Shown here one piece after another: positions 53,769-64,000 of a DNA stretch of 64,000 nt. Each line of letters opens with the position of its first letter. The stretch's first letter is position 1. The stretch is from Garcia nutans (taxonomy: Eukaryota > Streptophyta > Magnoliopsida > Malpighiales > Euphorbiaceae). Below the pieces are notes generated by a model. That model saw nothing but the letters and a program-made list of their open reading frames with translations, did no database searches and was not told the DNA's origin. A program made the position numbers and the translations under genes. Location of the stretch: contig CANTUV010000008.1 of the NCBI GenBank assembly GCA_947685225.1, positions 30,496,001 to 30,560,000 of the forward strand, read 5' to 3'.

Positions 53769-54228
53769 GAGGGGGGCAATTTGTGTTGGAGGATTGATTA
53801 CCACGTTAGCAGTAGCCCTTGTTGAGGATTTTGACCCTAGTACTAGTCGCATGACTAGAATTTTGGGTAATGACTCTTTGGATTTAGCCACACTTGAGAA
53901 GATGCACATGGTGGTGCATAGGAGAGGGACTTATGTGATGCCTTCAGCTGAGCCTGCAGCATCGGGGGACAGGCAGAAGAGAGCAAGGGTCCAAGAGGAG
54001 TCCGACTCGGATTCTCTTGGCCTAGATGAGGATGCTCCGATCTCGGAACATGAAGAGGTACTTCTGAGGATTGAGGCCCTGGACGGCAAAGTGGATCGAC
54101 TGGATAGTAAGGTGGACCATAACCATGCTGAGGTTTTGCAGCAGTTAGAACAGATTAATAGCAACCTTGCGAAGATCTTGAGTCTCCATCCCTCAGCTGC
54201 ATCATCTTCACGCCCGTCTTTTCCATAG
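53769..54228 (+). pseudogene. Env-like ORF of Athila, 3' part
   Basis: Resumes GAICVGGLITTLAVALVEDF, then MTRILGNDSLDLATLEKMH, an acidic stretch (EESDSDSLGLDEDAPISEHE), and a heptad-like segment LRIEALDGKVDRLDSKVDHN plus VLQQLEQINSNLAKILSL, compatible with a short coiled coil. It ends at a stop 54226-54228. Joined to 39966-40633, the ORF would be roughly 375 residues with one internal stop. Confidence 0.75.
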
Positions 54229-55779
54229 ATTTTGAGATCCTTGCTTTATTTTGTTTAATGTATTTTTGTTCTTATTTTTCGTTTTTGTTTTCATGTTAAC
54301 CTTTATATTTGGATATTTTATTTTTATATATTGTACTTTTATTTTTGAACTTTTGTGTTTGTGATGGAAAGCTAGGGTTTTGCCTCACCAATACGATGGA
54401 AGACAGGTTGTCCTTTAACTCTTTTTATTTACTATTCTTGTTTTACATTGAGGACAATGTAAATTTTAAGTGTGGGGTACTCTTTAAGCTTTCCTTTAAT
54501 TCTTGTTTTGCTTATTGTGTTTGTTGTGCATGGTATAATTGTTGAGAACTTATTGACTTTTCTTTGATTTTGGTATTATAGTTGAGACTTTAGTATCAGC
54601 ATAGAGATTAGCATTTGAATTCATTCAGGATCAATTTTCACATTCTGCAATTTATGACATATAAATCTTTGAGAACCCACCTGTGTGAGTTTTGAGCCTC
54701 ATAATTTGATATTATTGTCATTTGATTTTCTTTTCTTAAGTGAGTACCTTCATGATTTTGCATCTCTAGAGTTTGCTTTTGCATACTAATTGAACTCACA
54801 TTATGATTTAATCTCAAGTTTTAAAATGATGAAGGCAAATTAGGTTAGCCCTTTAGCTTAAAAAGACCTCCCTTAATATTGAATTCCTTAGTGAGCCAAG
54901 TTGAGCCTTTGACCTTTTCTTGTTTGATCAACACAATTCACAGCTCAACTTTCTCTTATTATCATCATACCTGCATTAAGGAATGGAGTTTTATGATATG
55001 ACAATAGGGTGGTTTATTTCAAAGTGTGGGGTAAGCAATAAAAAAAAAATTTGGTGTTGCTATTTGGGGTTGAAATGCATACTTTGCATATTGTATTTGA
55101 TTAAGAGTTGATTATTCTTTTCCTCTACATTTTAAGCTAGATGTTCTATGCAATGTTATATTTTGTATATATATGTATTTAAAAAAAATAAAAAAAAAGA
55201 AAGAAAAGAAGATATATATATGTATACAAAATTCTTATATGTTCTAGCATTGGTTATCAAAAGAGGAATGTCGACTCATGTATTTTTCTTGAAGTTATGC
55301 AAGTATGTGAAGTATTAATGGATTGTGAATATGCTATTTGAAGGAGTTATGAGTTTCTTAGCAAGAGTAGTGTCTAATTTAGATACTCCATTTCTTGATG
55401 CTCTAGTTTAAATGTCTTTTCTCACACCTTCACCTTAGCCCCATTGCATCCAAATAAAAGACCTTTGGATTATTTCTTGAGAAAATTAGTGAGGGAGATT
55501 GGATAATTAAGCAAGTTTATGGCAGTATGCAGTCATGAGTAGTTTGAGTGATTAACCTTTGAAATCGAGTGAAACACTTAGATGAGATATAAGATTTGTA
55601 TGTCTGGATTAATGAATGAGTTAAGAAAATCCTTGATTGATCTTAATTGCAAATTATTTATGTTGTGTCTTAAAGTATTTCATCTATATGCTGGAATTAA
55701 AAGTTAAGGTTGTTTGAGTTTTTAATTTATGCCATGTGAATTTGCTTGAGGACAAGCAAAGTTTTAAGTGTGGGGTAGT
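54229..55779 (+). other. 3' untranslated region of element 2
   Basis: Homologous to 12090-13534 of element 1. It has three AAGTGTGGGGTA motifs (54468, 55022, 55766), the last being the polypurine tract next to the 3' LTR, and a degenerate version of the stem-loop with a purine-rich loop near 55160-55231. Confidence 0.8.
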
Positions 55780-57493
55780 TGTTTTATTAGTTTTTGTTAT
55801 AGTTTTGTGTCTTGTTTGTTATGTTAATTATTGTTTTATTTAGGTATTTTGTTAGTTTTAATCGGTTTGTTTAGTGTTTTCTTTAATTGTGGTAGTTTTA
55901 GTTTATTTCAGTGTTTATGTCATTTTTGATCTAGTTTTTAGTATTGTGTTTATGTTTTGTTGGTTATTGTCTATTTACTTCTTGTTTAAAGTTTGTTTTG
56001 AGTTTTGTGTTAGGTTAAAATAGGCAAGGAAACAAATTGAAGGAGAAAGGGGTAGTGGCTGACACAGGCAGAGGACACGGCCAAGTCACTAGCCGTGTCC
56101 CATACCAAGTTAAAAAGAAGAACAAGTCCCAGTAGCAGACACATGCAAGGGACACGGCCAAGTCTTGTGGCCGTGTCCCTCCAAAGAAGACCCACACGGC
56201 CAAGTCATCTCCACTTGGCCATGTCTCACCAATTCCAAAGGCAAAGAAGACTAAAACTCACAGTGGAAGACACAGGCAAGGGACATGGCCAAGTCACCTG
56301 GCCGTGTCCCTCCAACAAGCTCCAACACGGCCAAGTCACCTCTGACTTGGCCGTGTCACTCAACAAAGAAGAAAAGAAGAAAAGGCAAGCAGTGGTGGAC
56401 ACAAGCAAGGGACACGGCCAAGTCGCCTGGCCGTGTCCCTTCAAAAGGCACTCACACGGCCAAGTCACATCTGACTTGGCCGTGTCCCTCATGAACCAAA
56501 CGCGCATCGAATTTTAAAGCGGACGTTTCGTATAAAAGGAAAGAGGGAAGCTAGGTTAAAGGGTTGTTACGATTTTGAGAGAAGTTTTCAGCCGTCAGAG
56601 AGAGTTTTAGGGTTTTATCATTTGTTTACTTTGATTTCAACTACACTTTGGATTAAAACTAGCTAGATTAGATTGTTCATTCCATTGTTATATCCTTCTT
56701 GCAAGATTTGAACAAGAGATTCTTCAGAAGCTTCAAGGAGTTGTAACTTGGTTTTGTTCTTGAACTTATTCTCTTTATTTTCATTGAATGGATATTATCA
56801 TGTTTATTGTGATTTCTTTGAACATTAATGAGATGAATATGTTTGATTGCATAATGAATTAATTTGATCTAGTCTAGGGTTTGTATGGATCTGCTATGAT
56901 TGTATGAATTGGTTATTCTCTTAGCTACTGATTTCTTTAGCCTTTATTGAATGAAATATTGTTAACATATAATTGATTGGCCACCAATTGTGTGTTTTAG
57001 GTATTAGATGATGGATTGAGAGATGAATTCTAATGCTGGAACAATTCAATTAAGGACTTAGGTGAATTAGAGATATAATCTATTAAAAAGATTGTTTCAA
57101 TTATAACAAGATTAGTTGTAAGAGGTTTGAATGCGAGAGCTTATTTCCTTGACTCAATTAATTAAGTTATTTGAGATTTAATCTTTGAAATTAAATTAGT
57201 TAAGAGGAATAACCATTCATACATATAAGTAGTAGAGAAGTGCAAACCCTAGACCTTTTTATCAAGTGAATCAAAACATCAGCTATTGTTTACTTTTATT
57301 CGTTTTAAACTTAAATCAATCTTCTTCATTAGTTAACAATTTAAATTTTCTTCATTACTTGTTACTTTTAATTTGATAATCAATTAGTCACTTTAGCTTC
57401 CTTGTGAGACGACCTTGGGGCGATCACCTTTGCTACAGCTACCTCGTATACTTGCGAGTGACGCTTTGTGGTAGAATTAATTCGAGCGCAACA
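55780..57493 (+). repeat. 3' LTR of element 2
   Basis: 1714 bp, TGTTTTATTA...GAGCGCAACA. Palindromic array 56060-56490, including the extra 54-bp unit near 56258-56312 that is absent from the 5' LTR. TATAAAAGG at 56531-56539. Followed by GTGGG. Confidence 0.95.
56060..56490 (+). repeat. Palindromic array in U3 of element 2, 3' LTR
   Basis: Repeated GACACGGCCAAGTCACCTGG / CCGTGTCCCTCC units with mostly intact 12-14-bp inverted repeats. Gain or loss of a whole unit is the main difference from the 5' copy. Confidence 0.9.
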
Positions 57494-57498
57494 GTGGG

Positions 57499-57518
57499 GG
57501 CGAAAATCCTAGCTCACA
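57499..57518 (+). repeat. Last 20 bp of the Tat 5' LTR
   Basis: Continuation of 28904 after the Athila insertion, ending CTCACA. The border is inferred from the TG...CA rule and from the primer-site-like sequence that follows. Confidence 0.65.
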
Positions 57519-57540
57519 GTGACGACTCAACTGGGGATAA
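57519..57540 (+). other. Probable primer binding site of the Tat element
   Basis: GTGACGACTCAACTGGGGAT resembles the TGGCGACTC(C/T)(A/G)CTGGGGA site of Tat/Ogre elements, with a few changes. The priming tRNA (Arg in that group, from memory) was not verified. Confidence 0.6.
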
Positions 57541-57864
57541 GAGAAGTTGATTCTGATGGTCTTTATATTGTTCTATTCTTTCTTATAATGATATTATCCA
57601 TTGCATCATCTTAGATTGCATTGTGTGGTTGAGTTAGGATGCCCGTGTTACCCGTGTTATGTTATGTAAGGGATACCATACTTTCACTCAAGGTATGGAG
57701 ATCGAGCATGGCATAACCACTCATAGCCTCGTACCATTTGGTATATACTTGCTATGGGAACCTAAGCCTTTTAACCTAAAGACTAAAGCTCATGTAATTG
57801 GCCTAGTTACTTTCCTTAGGTTTTACCCCAAATGCATGTTGTTTGACTATGGTTAGTTTATCTT
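57541..57864 (+). other. Leader of the Tat element, left part
   Basis: Non-coding leader. It continues at 60952 after the solo LTR. Nothing else recognised. Confidence 0.6.
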
Positions 57865-60800
57865 TGTCACATCCCAAAGTTTAGGTAGTCGAGTATTAGG
57901 CAAGAAGGACATAAATAAGTGGTCAAATAGAGGCTCGAGATAGTCAAAAACAAAATCGGTGTGCAAAGGAGGCCCGTGAAGTTGACGGGACCTAAAGGTA
58001 ATTTTTTGAAAGGCTAAGGACCTAAGAGTAATTTTCAAAAGTTTTGGGGAGGTGACTGTAATTTCCAAAAGTTTTGGGAAGGTGACTGTAATTTCCAAAA
58101 GTTGTACTGGATGTTCTTAATAGTGCACATAACATATTCCAAAAATGGAAAGTAGAGAAAAATTGGGTCGCAACTACGCGTAACGGGTTTTCCAGAAAAC
58201 GCACGGTTTGGGAGATATAGGAGATTTTGACTAGGGACATTTTGATCATTATACATGAATCTGAAGTAGGAAATAAACACAAGAGTGAGTAGAGGAAGTT
58301 AAGGGGGTAAATATGAAATGATCATCAGTAGAAACGGGGCCCGGGCAACACCCGAGCAAAGAAAGGACCTAAAGGGAATTTTGTAAAAAGTCGAGGGCTT
58401 ATTGGTAATTTTTCAAAACGACTTGGAAACCTAAAATGGACCTTACAAATAGAAAGTAGAGGTCGAGAGGATCAAAACTATACGTAGTTTGCCTCATTGA
58501 ATTGTACGGGTTAAAAGTTACGAATAAATAATCGCCAGAGGGTATTTTGGTCTTTTCACACCTTAGACCATAGATATTTCAACACAAGATGGTGGAGGGG
58601 CCAAAATATAATTAAAAGAAAGTTGAAGGACTTGGGTTTTTAAATAAATAAAAGTAGGAGACATTTGGGCTAATGAAAAGTGGACATTTAAAAGTTATAA
58701 TAAAGAAGAAAGAGAAAAGTGTGGACATTTGGCTTTAAAAAATTCATTCTTCCAAAGGTGACCATCATTTCCCTTATATATATATATATATCATGATATG
58801 AAGAACAAACTCTCTCTCTCTCCCACTTCAAAATTTCGGCCACCATAGGGAAGAACACCAAAGAGTTCCAATTTTTGTCAAGTTTGATTTTCAAGGTAAG
58901 TTTTAAGGTTTTCAAGTATGTAGAATTCAATTCTAGTATCAATTTTAAGTATTTATATATCTATGGGAAGATTGGAAATTAGGGTTTTTATGGTGGATTT
59001 GGAGAGAATTTAAGTAGTGATGATATTGATTAATTAAATGGAAGAATCAAGGTTTCTAAGGTTTAATAAGGTTAGATTAGGGTTTAGTTTGAAAAGAAAT
59101 GGAAGGGTAGTACATGTTCTAAATTCTAAGGGTTATATTTAAGGTTGTGTTATTGAATTTCTTGAAGGAGAAACAAAGATTAAGGAAGGAGAGAAAGGAA
59201 AAGAAAAGGGGAACTAAAAGAGCAAGGTTTGGTACTTTAACCATTGAACTCCTTTTGAAATTTTTCTGTTTTACAATTAGTAAAATGCTGTGACTTGTAT
59301 GATTTTTAATTAAATATAGAAAAATTATCTTGAGTTGAATTTTGGATATGTTGTTGTTTAATAAGTCTAGTATTTGATAAAAATAATTTGGAACCACATT
59401 GATTGAATTTAATTTACGGAATTTATAAAATTCAGAACTGCTGCCAGGATGCAGGGCAACTGGAGCAGTCTGGTTGGGTGAACTACTTGGCCAAGATTTT
59501 GTGTCCAGTTTGATCTGAAATTTTAAAGGAATGATTTTAAGAGGCAAAACTAAATTCTGTAAAAATTTTAGAGTTTTTAGCCAAGTGGATTATTTTATAC
59601 AAATTTTCTAAAACAAGGATCAAGTTGGGTCAAGAACCAGAGTTTATTGTTCATATGGAAATTTTTCATTATTAACTTGGTCAAAAACTTGGTGTGGGTG
59701 TTTTATCATTTTATTTTTAGTATTGAGTTTAATTATGATATGAAGAATAAATTAAGATGGAAAATATGTGAATACATATGATACATATGTGAGTATATGT
59801 GATATTTGTGTAAATATATATTGTATATACATGAAGAATATGTGGTATATATACGAAGTGAATGGGTATATATGAAATGTTATATATGCTCTACTCAGTA
59901 AATGGGTAAAACCGGTCTAGAATGGGGGTTTGGCATGCCATCCTACCCGCAGTACTGTCTTAACGGCTTTGGTCGGGATATTACTTACGCGCGCGCGGTT
60001 ATATCGTGTGAGGTCAAGATCATGGCAACTAGTCGTGTGAGACCAAGACCACGCAGTTATTCTATATCGTGTGAGACCAAGACCATGACAATTATTCGTG
60101 TGAGGTCAAGACCACGCAGTTATTCTATATCGTGTGAGACCAAGACCATGACAATTATTCGTGTGAGGTCAAGGCCACGCGTAACTCTATATGAGGCCTC
60201 ATTTCGAGATCGGTGTATTCATAATTACCTAGTGGAGCAGATTAACTCGTAATTATAATGAAGTTATATTACATGTTGTTTACATACAGAATGTGAATCT
60301 TAACTTAATTAGAAAATATAAATATGATGATTGTATAAAAATAGTTTAATTATGCAGTATTCTACGTTTATATGTGATATTAAGTAGACATTGTATGGCA
60401 ATGGTTAAAGTACCCACTGGGCAATAAGTTGCTCAGCGAGTTATATGTCTAACTCGCAGGTAGTGTATAGAGGATCAGCATTTCTGCAGCGGCTCGCATC
60501 AGTTCGACGATGATTAGGATAGGACTTTTGACATAAAATAGTAGTATGGCATGTACGTTATATCTATTGTAAAGGTTTGTTAACAGATTAAGTATTATGG
60601 TGTATGTAACAAGAGAATAAACAGTGGTATGGTAATGAAACTTAGCAAATGATATGTAATCTTGAGAAATGATATATAAGTGTGAACTTTTCTTGCAGGA
60701 TTGTAGTTGAGGTTATAAGGGTGGATTATTGGGAGTGTGCTTGAGTTGAATTGTGAAATAAAATATTTTTCAAAAATAATAAAAATCAGTTTTGTCGACA

Positions 60801-60946
60801 CTTGGGACCACCAATTATAGGGGAAACTCTGGCAAAATTTCTGTAAAATCGGAACTAAAATTTGACTAAGTAAAATTGGTAGCAACATTAGGATAGTGTG
60901 GCGCCTCTACTCGGCTTACACATATAGGCCGGGAAGGGGTGTTACA
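57865..60946 (+). mobile_element. Solo LTR in the Tat leader
   Basis: 3082 bp, ends TGTCACATCC...GGGGTGTTACA, with perfect ATCTT duplications (57860-57864, 60947-60951). Related to the solo LTR at 29786 at both ends, and to the chromovirus LTRs in the middle (59250-59650). It contains a 63-bp tandem repeat at 60033-60180. Confidence 0.92.
60033..60180 (+). repeat. 63-bp tandem repeat in the solo LTR
   Basis: Units start at 60033, 60096 and 60159 (partial). Each consists of two related half-units beginning TCGTGTGAG(A/G)(C/T)CAAGACCA. It yields a periodic 21-residue ORF that I regard as chance. Confidence 0.9.
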
Positions 60947-60951
60947 ATCTT

Positions 60952-61769
60952 AGTCTAAATCATGGTTTATTTGGTTTGTTCTTTTTTCTAATATGACCTA
61001 AGTATATTGTAAGCTCAAAATAAACGTTTCTCTAAAATCCAAAAGACCAGAACTATTTTTAAAATTTTTCAAGATGGTCTTTGGACATAATACTTTTCTA
61101 AAAAATAAATAAATAAATTCTTTGGCCCATGGCCCAAATACTAAGCCCAAAATCCATTTTTCTAACCTTTTTTACAATGGGCTTAGAAACAAAACTATTT
61201 TCACCCAACCATTTTTTACAAAGAGCTTGAAAAAATATTTAGGTCAATTATGAAATACCAAAAATCAATTGTGGGCCTAGTTTATACTAAAAATAGATTA
61301 ACCATGGGCTTGTTTTTAGCATGAACCATTAGTTATTATTTTCAAGTGAGAAATCCATTTATAATAAACCTCTTAATTTCGTTTTAATCCAAAAAGTTAC
61401 TTTAGTTGGTTGAATGGATTAAAACCTAATTAATGGATTGATTTCCATTTTCAAAAATATTACTATTGGTTGAAACGTCCGAGGGAATTATTCGAAAGCA
61501 AGATACCCCATGTTGGTATTTTGTTAACCATATACCTAGGAAAAAGAGACTCGCCGTTCGTGTGTGGATGTTATAAGGTTGGAAGGATCATCCTAATTAC
61601 ACTTTGTTTATTGGTTGATTGTGCATACATGCATACATTTGCATCTCATATCATTGATCCTCTCTGGCTCATAGCCCTGGATTACGAAAGTTCAAAAGCT
61701 TACGACAATCCAACCTACGCCGGAGATGAAGTATCTAGCAACGACTCAATCACTTGCTCACCTAAAACA
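60952..61769 (+). other. Leader of the Tat element, right part
   Basis: About 800 bp before gag. The upstream in-frame ATG at 61470 gives an N-terminal stretch without gag features (MKRPRELFESKIPHVGILLT...), so the gag start is placed at 61770. Includes ACATGCATACATTTGCATCT, a motif I associate with Tat-type leaders. Confidence 0.55.
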
Positions 61770-63128
61770 ATGGAGCCCGAACAAATTCAAAGGATGGTGG
61801 ATGAAGCCCTTAATGCCAAAATGGATGAAATCAAAGAGGCCCTAGCTGAGACCATGAACCAATTGACTGCAATCTTAGAGAATCATACCGAGGCATCTGC
61901 TAGCACTAAAAAACCAAAGGACAAAGGGAAGACTAAAGTTAGTGAAGTGGTTTTTGATGATGAAAAGGTGATCATTGATGATGATGATGATGATTGGGCT
62001 CAATACTACCAAGAGGTTCAAGAAAAGAAGAAAGAACCGAAGGCTGTTGAGAAGGCAACTATTGAAAAGACCGAGACATCCGATGTTGAAAAGATGATTG
62101 CTGATTTAGAAAAGAAATTTGAGAAGAAGTTGAAAACCGAAGAGATGTTTGAGATCGACAAACTATTTGAACAAGATGAAGAGGTCCCTTATAAGTTCAA
62201 GATGCCTTCCTTTGCTAAGTACAATGGCACCGGAAATCCCCATCTTCATGTGAAGCAGTATATCACTGCCATGCAATCAGCCCGAGCTACTAAGGCTCAA
62301 ACTCTAAGGTACTTTATGCTCTCATTGGACACTGTTGTCCAAAATTGGTTCAATACCTTAGATGATGGAACACAAAAGAGTTGGGATCTACTTTACAAAG
62401 CCTTCATCCAATAATATGGATATAATGTTGAGCTAGAAGTTACTTTAATGGAAGTGGAGTCCATAAGGCAAAGGCCAAATGAGAATTTTGTGGACTATGT
62501 CAAGAGATGGAGTAACAAGGCCGCTTTACTCAAGAAGAGGCCCGATGAATCCGATCAAATAAGGATGATTGTGAGAGGGGTGTTGCCTAATCTTCGTGAG
62601 AGGATGTCTCATACACTCATTCGTGATTTCAAAGACCTTCTCCAAGCTGGTTTGCAAATTGAAGAATGGGAAAGGGAGAAGAGCCGATTTGCAACAAAAA
62701 GGAATGAGAAAGGGAGCTATCAACCTGGTAGCCAAAGCATGCAAAAGGCCGTTGGTGTTAATGCTACTAACCAAGGAACAAGGAGACAATTTTCAGAATT
62801 GGGAAAACCGATGTCTTGGGTTCTCAACAAGCTTCAAAGAAAAGGACTGTTACAACCCTTAAATCCTTGTCCTTTTCCTAACCCTCTCCCACCTAACTTT
62901 GACACCAAAGCATTTTGTCAATTTCACCAAATGCAAGGGCATGACACGGATAGATGTGTGAGGTTAAGACATGAGATCCAAAACCTAATTGATAATGGGA
63001 AACTACCCGAGCCCAATAAGCCAAACACTAAAGACAACCCATTGCCAAAATTCAATAGGGTACTACCACCGGCAACCTTTATGATTGGAGGAGGTTTGCA
63101 TGAGGACTTCATCATGTCTTCTTTTTAA
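61770..63128 (+). pseudogene. Tat-type gag, interrupted by one stop
   Basis: Starts MEPEQIQRMVDEALNAKMDE. An acidic segment with a run of aspartates (about 61973-61995) and a lysine/glutamate coiled-coil-like stretch (IADLEKKFEKKLKTEE) precede the gag core: YKFKMPSFAKYNGTGNPHLH, VKQYITAMQ, NWFNTLDDGTQKSWDLLYKA. A TAA at 62412-62414 stands where a glutamine is expected (FIQ-stop-YGYNVEL). The frame then runs on with RQRPNENFVDYVKRWSNKAA, LRERMSHTLIRDFKDLLQAG and a zinc-finger-like CQFHQMQGHDTDRC, HEIQNLIDNGKL. Ends at TAA 63126-63128. Confidence 0.85.
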
Positions 63129-63131
63129 GAT

Positions 63132-63991
63132 GTGGGTGGAGAAGCAACCAAAGAAGAAGAAGAGGCATTTGTTAAAATTGAAAAAGTTGTGATGGGTGGA
63201 GAAGTAGCAATTTGTGTTGTCAATGGGTTTTGGGATTCAAGTGATAGTGATGATGATATTATACCCAAGAAGGAGGAGTGGGCTTGGTCCGAGCCCAAAG
63301 AAGATGAGGTGATGAATACTAGATCTGGTAAGCCTTACGCAAAGCCACCACCTAAGGAGATAGAAACGAATAAGGGAAAGGAAGTTGAAGTGGAAGAAGA
63401 TGATGCTGTGCTCAAGCAATTGAAAAGAACCCAAGCAAGTGTTAGCATTTGGGACTTGTTAGCTACTTCCAAAAAGCACCGAGAAACTATGGCCAAAGCC
63501 TTAGCTAGCATGCCCATTTCTACCTCCACAACACAGGAGGAGTTGATCAACTTCATAAAAATTGGGGAAGTAATGAAATGTGAAAAGGTCCAAGAAAAGA
63601 GTGAAGTTAATATGGGAGCAGTTTCTTTTTCTGATGCAGACTTGCCGGAGGAGGGAAGAGACCACATCCGCCTTCTCTTTATCAAAATAGAAGTCAAGAG
63701 GAAGAGGAGTCCATGTGTAATGGTCGATGATGGGTCTACCATAAATGTTTGTCCACTTAAGATACTGCCAAAGCTAGCCATGTCAATAAGAGATCTAAAC
63801 CCAACCAAGGTGACAATTCGTGCTTATGACAACACTAAGAGGCATGCCGAAGGGACTTTCAAAGCAGTTGTCAAGGTTGTTCCAATTGAATCTATTGTTG
63901 AGTTTGTTGTTTTAGATATACTAGTTACCTTCACCTTGCTCTTAGGGTGACCATGGTTTCACCCTCTTGTTGGAGTTCCTTCCACCCTTCA
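63132..63991 (+). pseudogene. Tat-type linker and aspartic protease, cut by window edge
   Basis: In frame with gag. An acidic linker (WDSSDSDDDIIPKKEE, NTRSGKPYAKPPPKEI) is followed by SVSIWDLLATSKKHRETMAK, a block typical of Tat elements, and then protease with active site MVDDGSTINVCPLKIL (DDGS at 63726-63737) and EFVVLDILVTFTLLLG. A TGA at 63948-63950 stands where arginine (CGA) is expected before PW. Beyond it VPSTLHQK continues to the window end, matching the Tat piece at 21455. Confidence 0.83.
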
Positions 63992-64000
63992 TCAAAAGAT

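Larger units (their letters stand above)
28905..57493 (+). mobile_element. Athila-type LTR retrotransposon with nested insertions (element 2)
   Basis: A long Athila: 5' LTR (28905-33699, interrupted), tRNA-Asp primer site, gag-protease-RT-RNase H-integrase in one frame, an env-like ORF, a 3' region and the 3' LTR 55780-57493, flanked by GTGGG. Removing the nested elements (29786-32915 with its duplication, and 40634-53768) leaves about 12.3 kb, a normal Athila size. The LTRs differ at a dozen or more sites plus a 54-bp repeat unit, so it is older than element 1. Multiple stops and one frameshift disable it. The first LTR base pair is TT instead of TG. Confidence 0.93.
26726..64000 (+). mobile_element. 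Tat/Ogre-like LTR retrotransposon, truncated by the window edge
   Basis: The outermost element. Its 5' LTR begins TGTAGACCC at 26726, as in other Tat/Ogre elements. It is interrupted at 28904 by the large Athila and resumes at 57499, ending with CTCACA at 57518. A primer-site-like GTGACGACTCAACTGGGGAT follows. Gag starts at 61770 and protease runs to the window end. A solo LTR interrupts the leader (57865-60946). RT, integrase and the 3' LTR, if present, are outside. In-frame stops in gag and protease show it is decayed. Confidence 0.85.

Noticed and set aside
59902..60252. 116-codon ORF with a 21-residue periodic peptide
   Set aside because: Produced by the 63-bp tandem repeat in a solo LTR.

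Overview
The window reads as a repeat-dense stretch of a plant (probably eudicot) nuclear chromosome. Two things support this: nested Ty3/gypsy LTR retrotransposons of plant-specific lineages (Athila, Tat/Ogre-like, Tekay-like chromovirus), and a scrambled, decayed block of plastid DNA (a NUPT) that includes ndh genes, as in the plastome of a photosynthetic plant. I see no intact host gene, no CRISPR array and no bacterial operon. Species cannot be named from the sequence alone.

Layout. (1) 1-7160 and 15434-20162 are one plastid-derived mosaic. Short, mutated pieces of rpoC2, rps2, atpI, ndhK, ndhB, rps4, trnF, trnL, trnN flank, accD, rps3, 23S rRNA, ndhD, psbB, ndhA, petD, ndhH, ycf1, rpl14 and rpl16 lie in an order and orientation unlike any plastome. 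(2) This mosaic is split inside ndhD by a young 8.3-kb Athila-type element (7161-15433, 5-bp target duplication GGAAG). Its LTRs differ by three substitutions that I found plus one 31-bp repeat unit. It has lost reverse transcriptase, RNase H, most of integrase and the env-like ORF, yet keeps one open gag-protease frame fused to the integrase C-terminus. (3) 20163-26725 holds older debris: a Tat-type protease/RT piece on the minus strand, a chromovirus RT/integrase piece on the plus strand, another ndhB piece and a solo LTR with TTTAA duplications.

(4) From 26726 to the right edge is one Tat/Ogre-like element. Its 5' LTR starts at 26726 and its gag-protease runs off the window. A 28.6-kb Athila insertion (28905-57493, duplication GTGGG) sits about 20 bp before the end of that LTR. 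The Athila element carries a solo LTR in its own 5' LTR (29786-32915, GAACA) and a composite LTR in its env-like ORF (40634-53768). That composite is in turn split by a complete Tekay-type chromovirus in reverse orientation (43766-53455, ATAAT). Another solo LTR (57865-60946, ATCTT) lies in the Tat leader. The nesting is therefore four levels deep: Tat > Athila > composite LTR > chromovirus.

How the parts relate. Each element carries the usual gag-protease-RT-RNase H-integrase plan. All except the Athila derivative at 7161 have stops or frameshifts. The most interesting items are that derivative, which looks like a non-autonomous element needing RT and integrase in trans; the arrays of GACACGGCC/GGCCGTGTC palindromes upstream of the Athila TATA boxes; and a second copy of the same palindrome cluster upstream of the env-like ORF in the larger Athila element. 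All identifications come from reading the sequence and from remembered family features; no database search was run.
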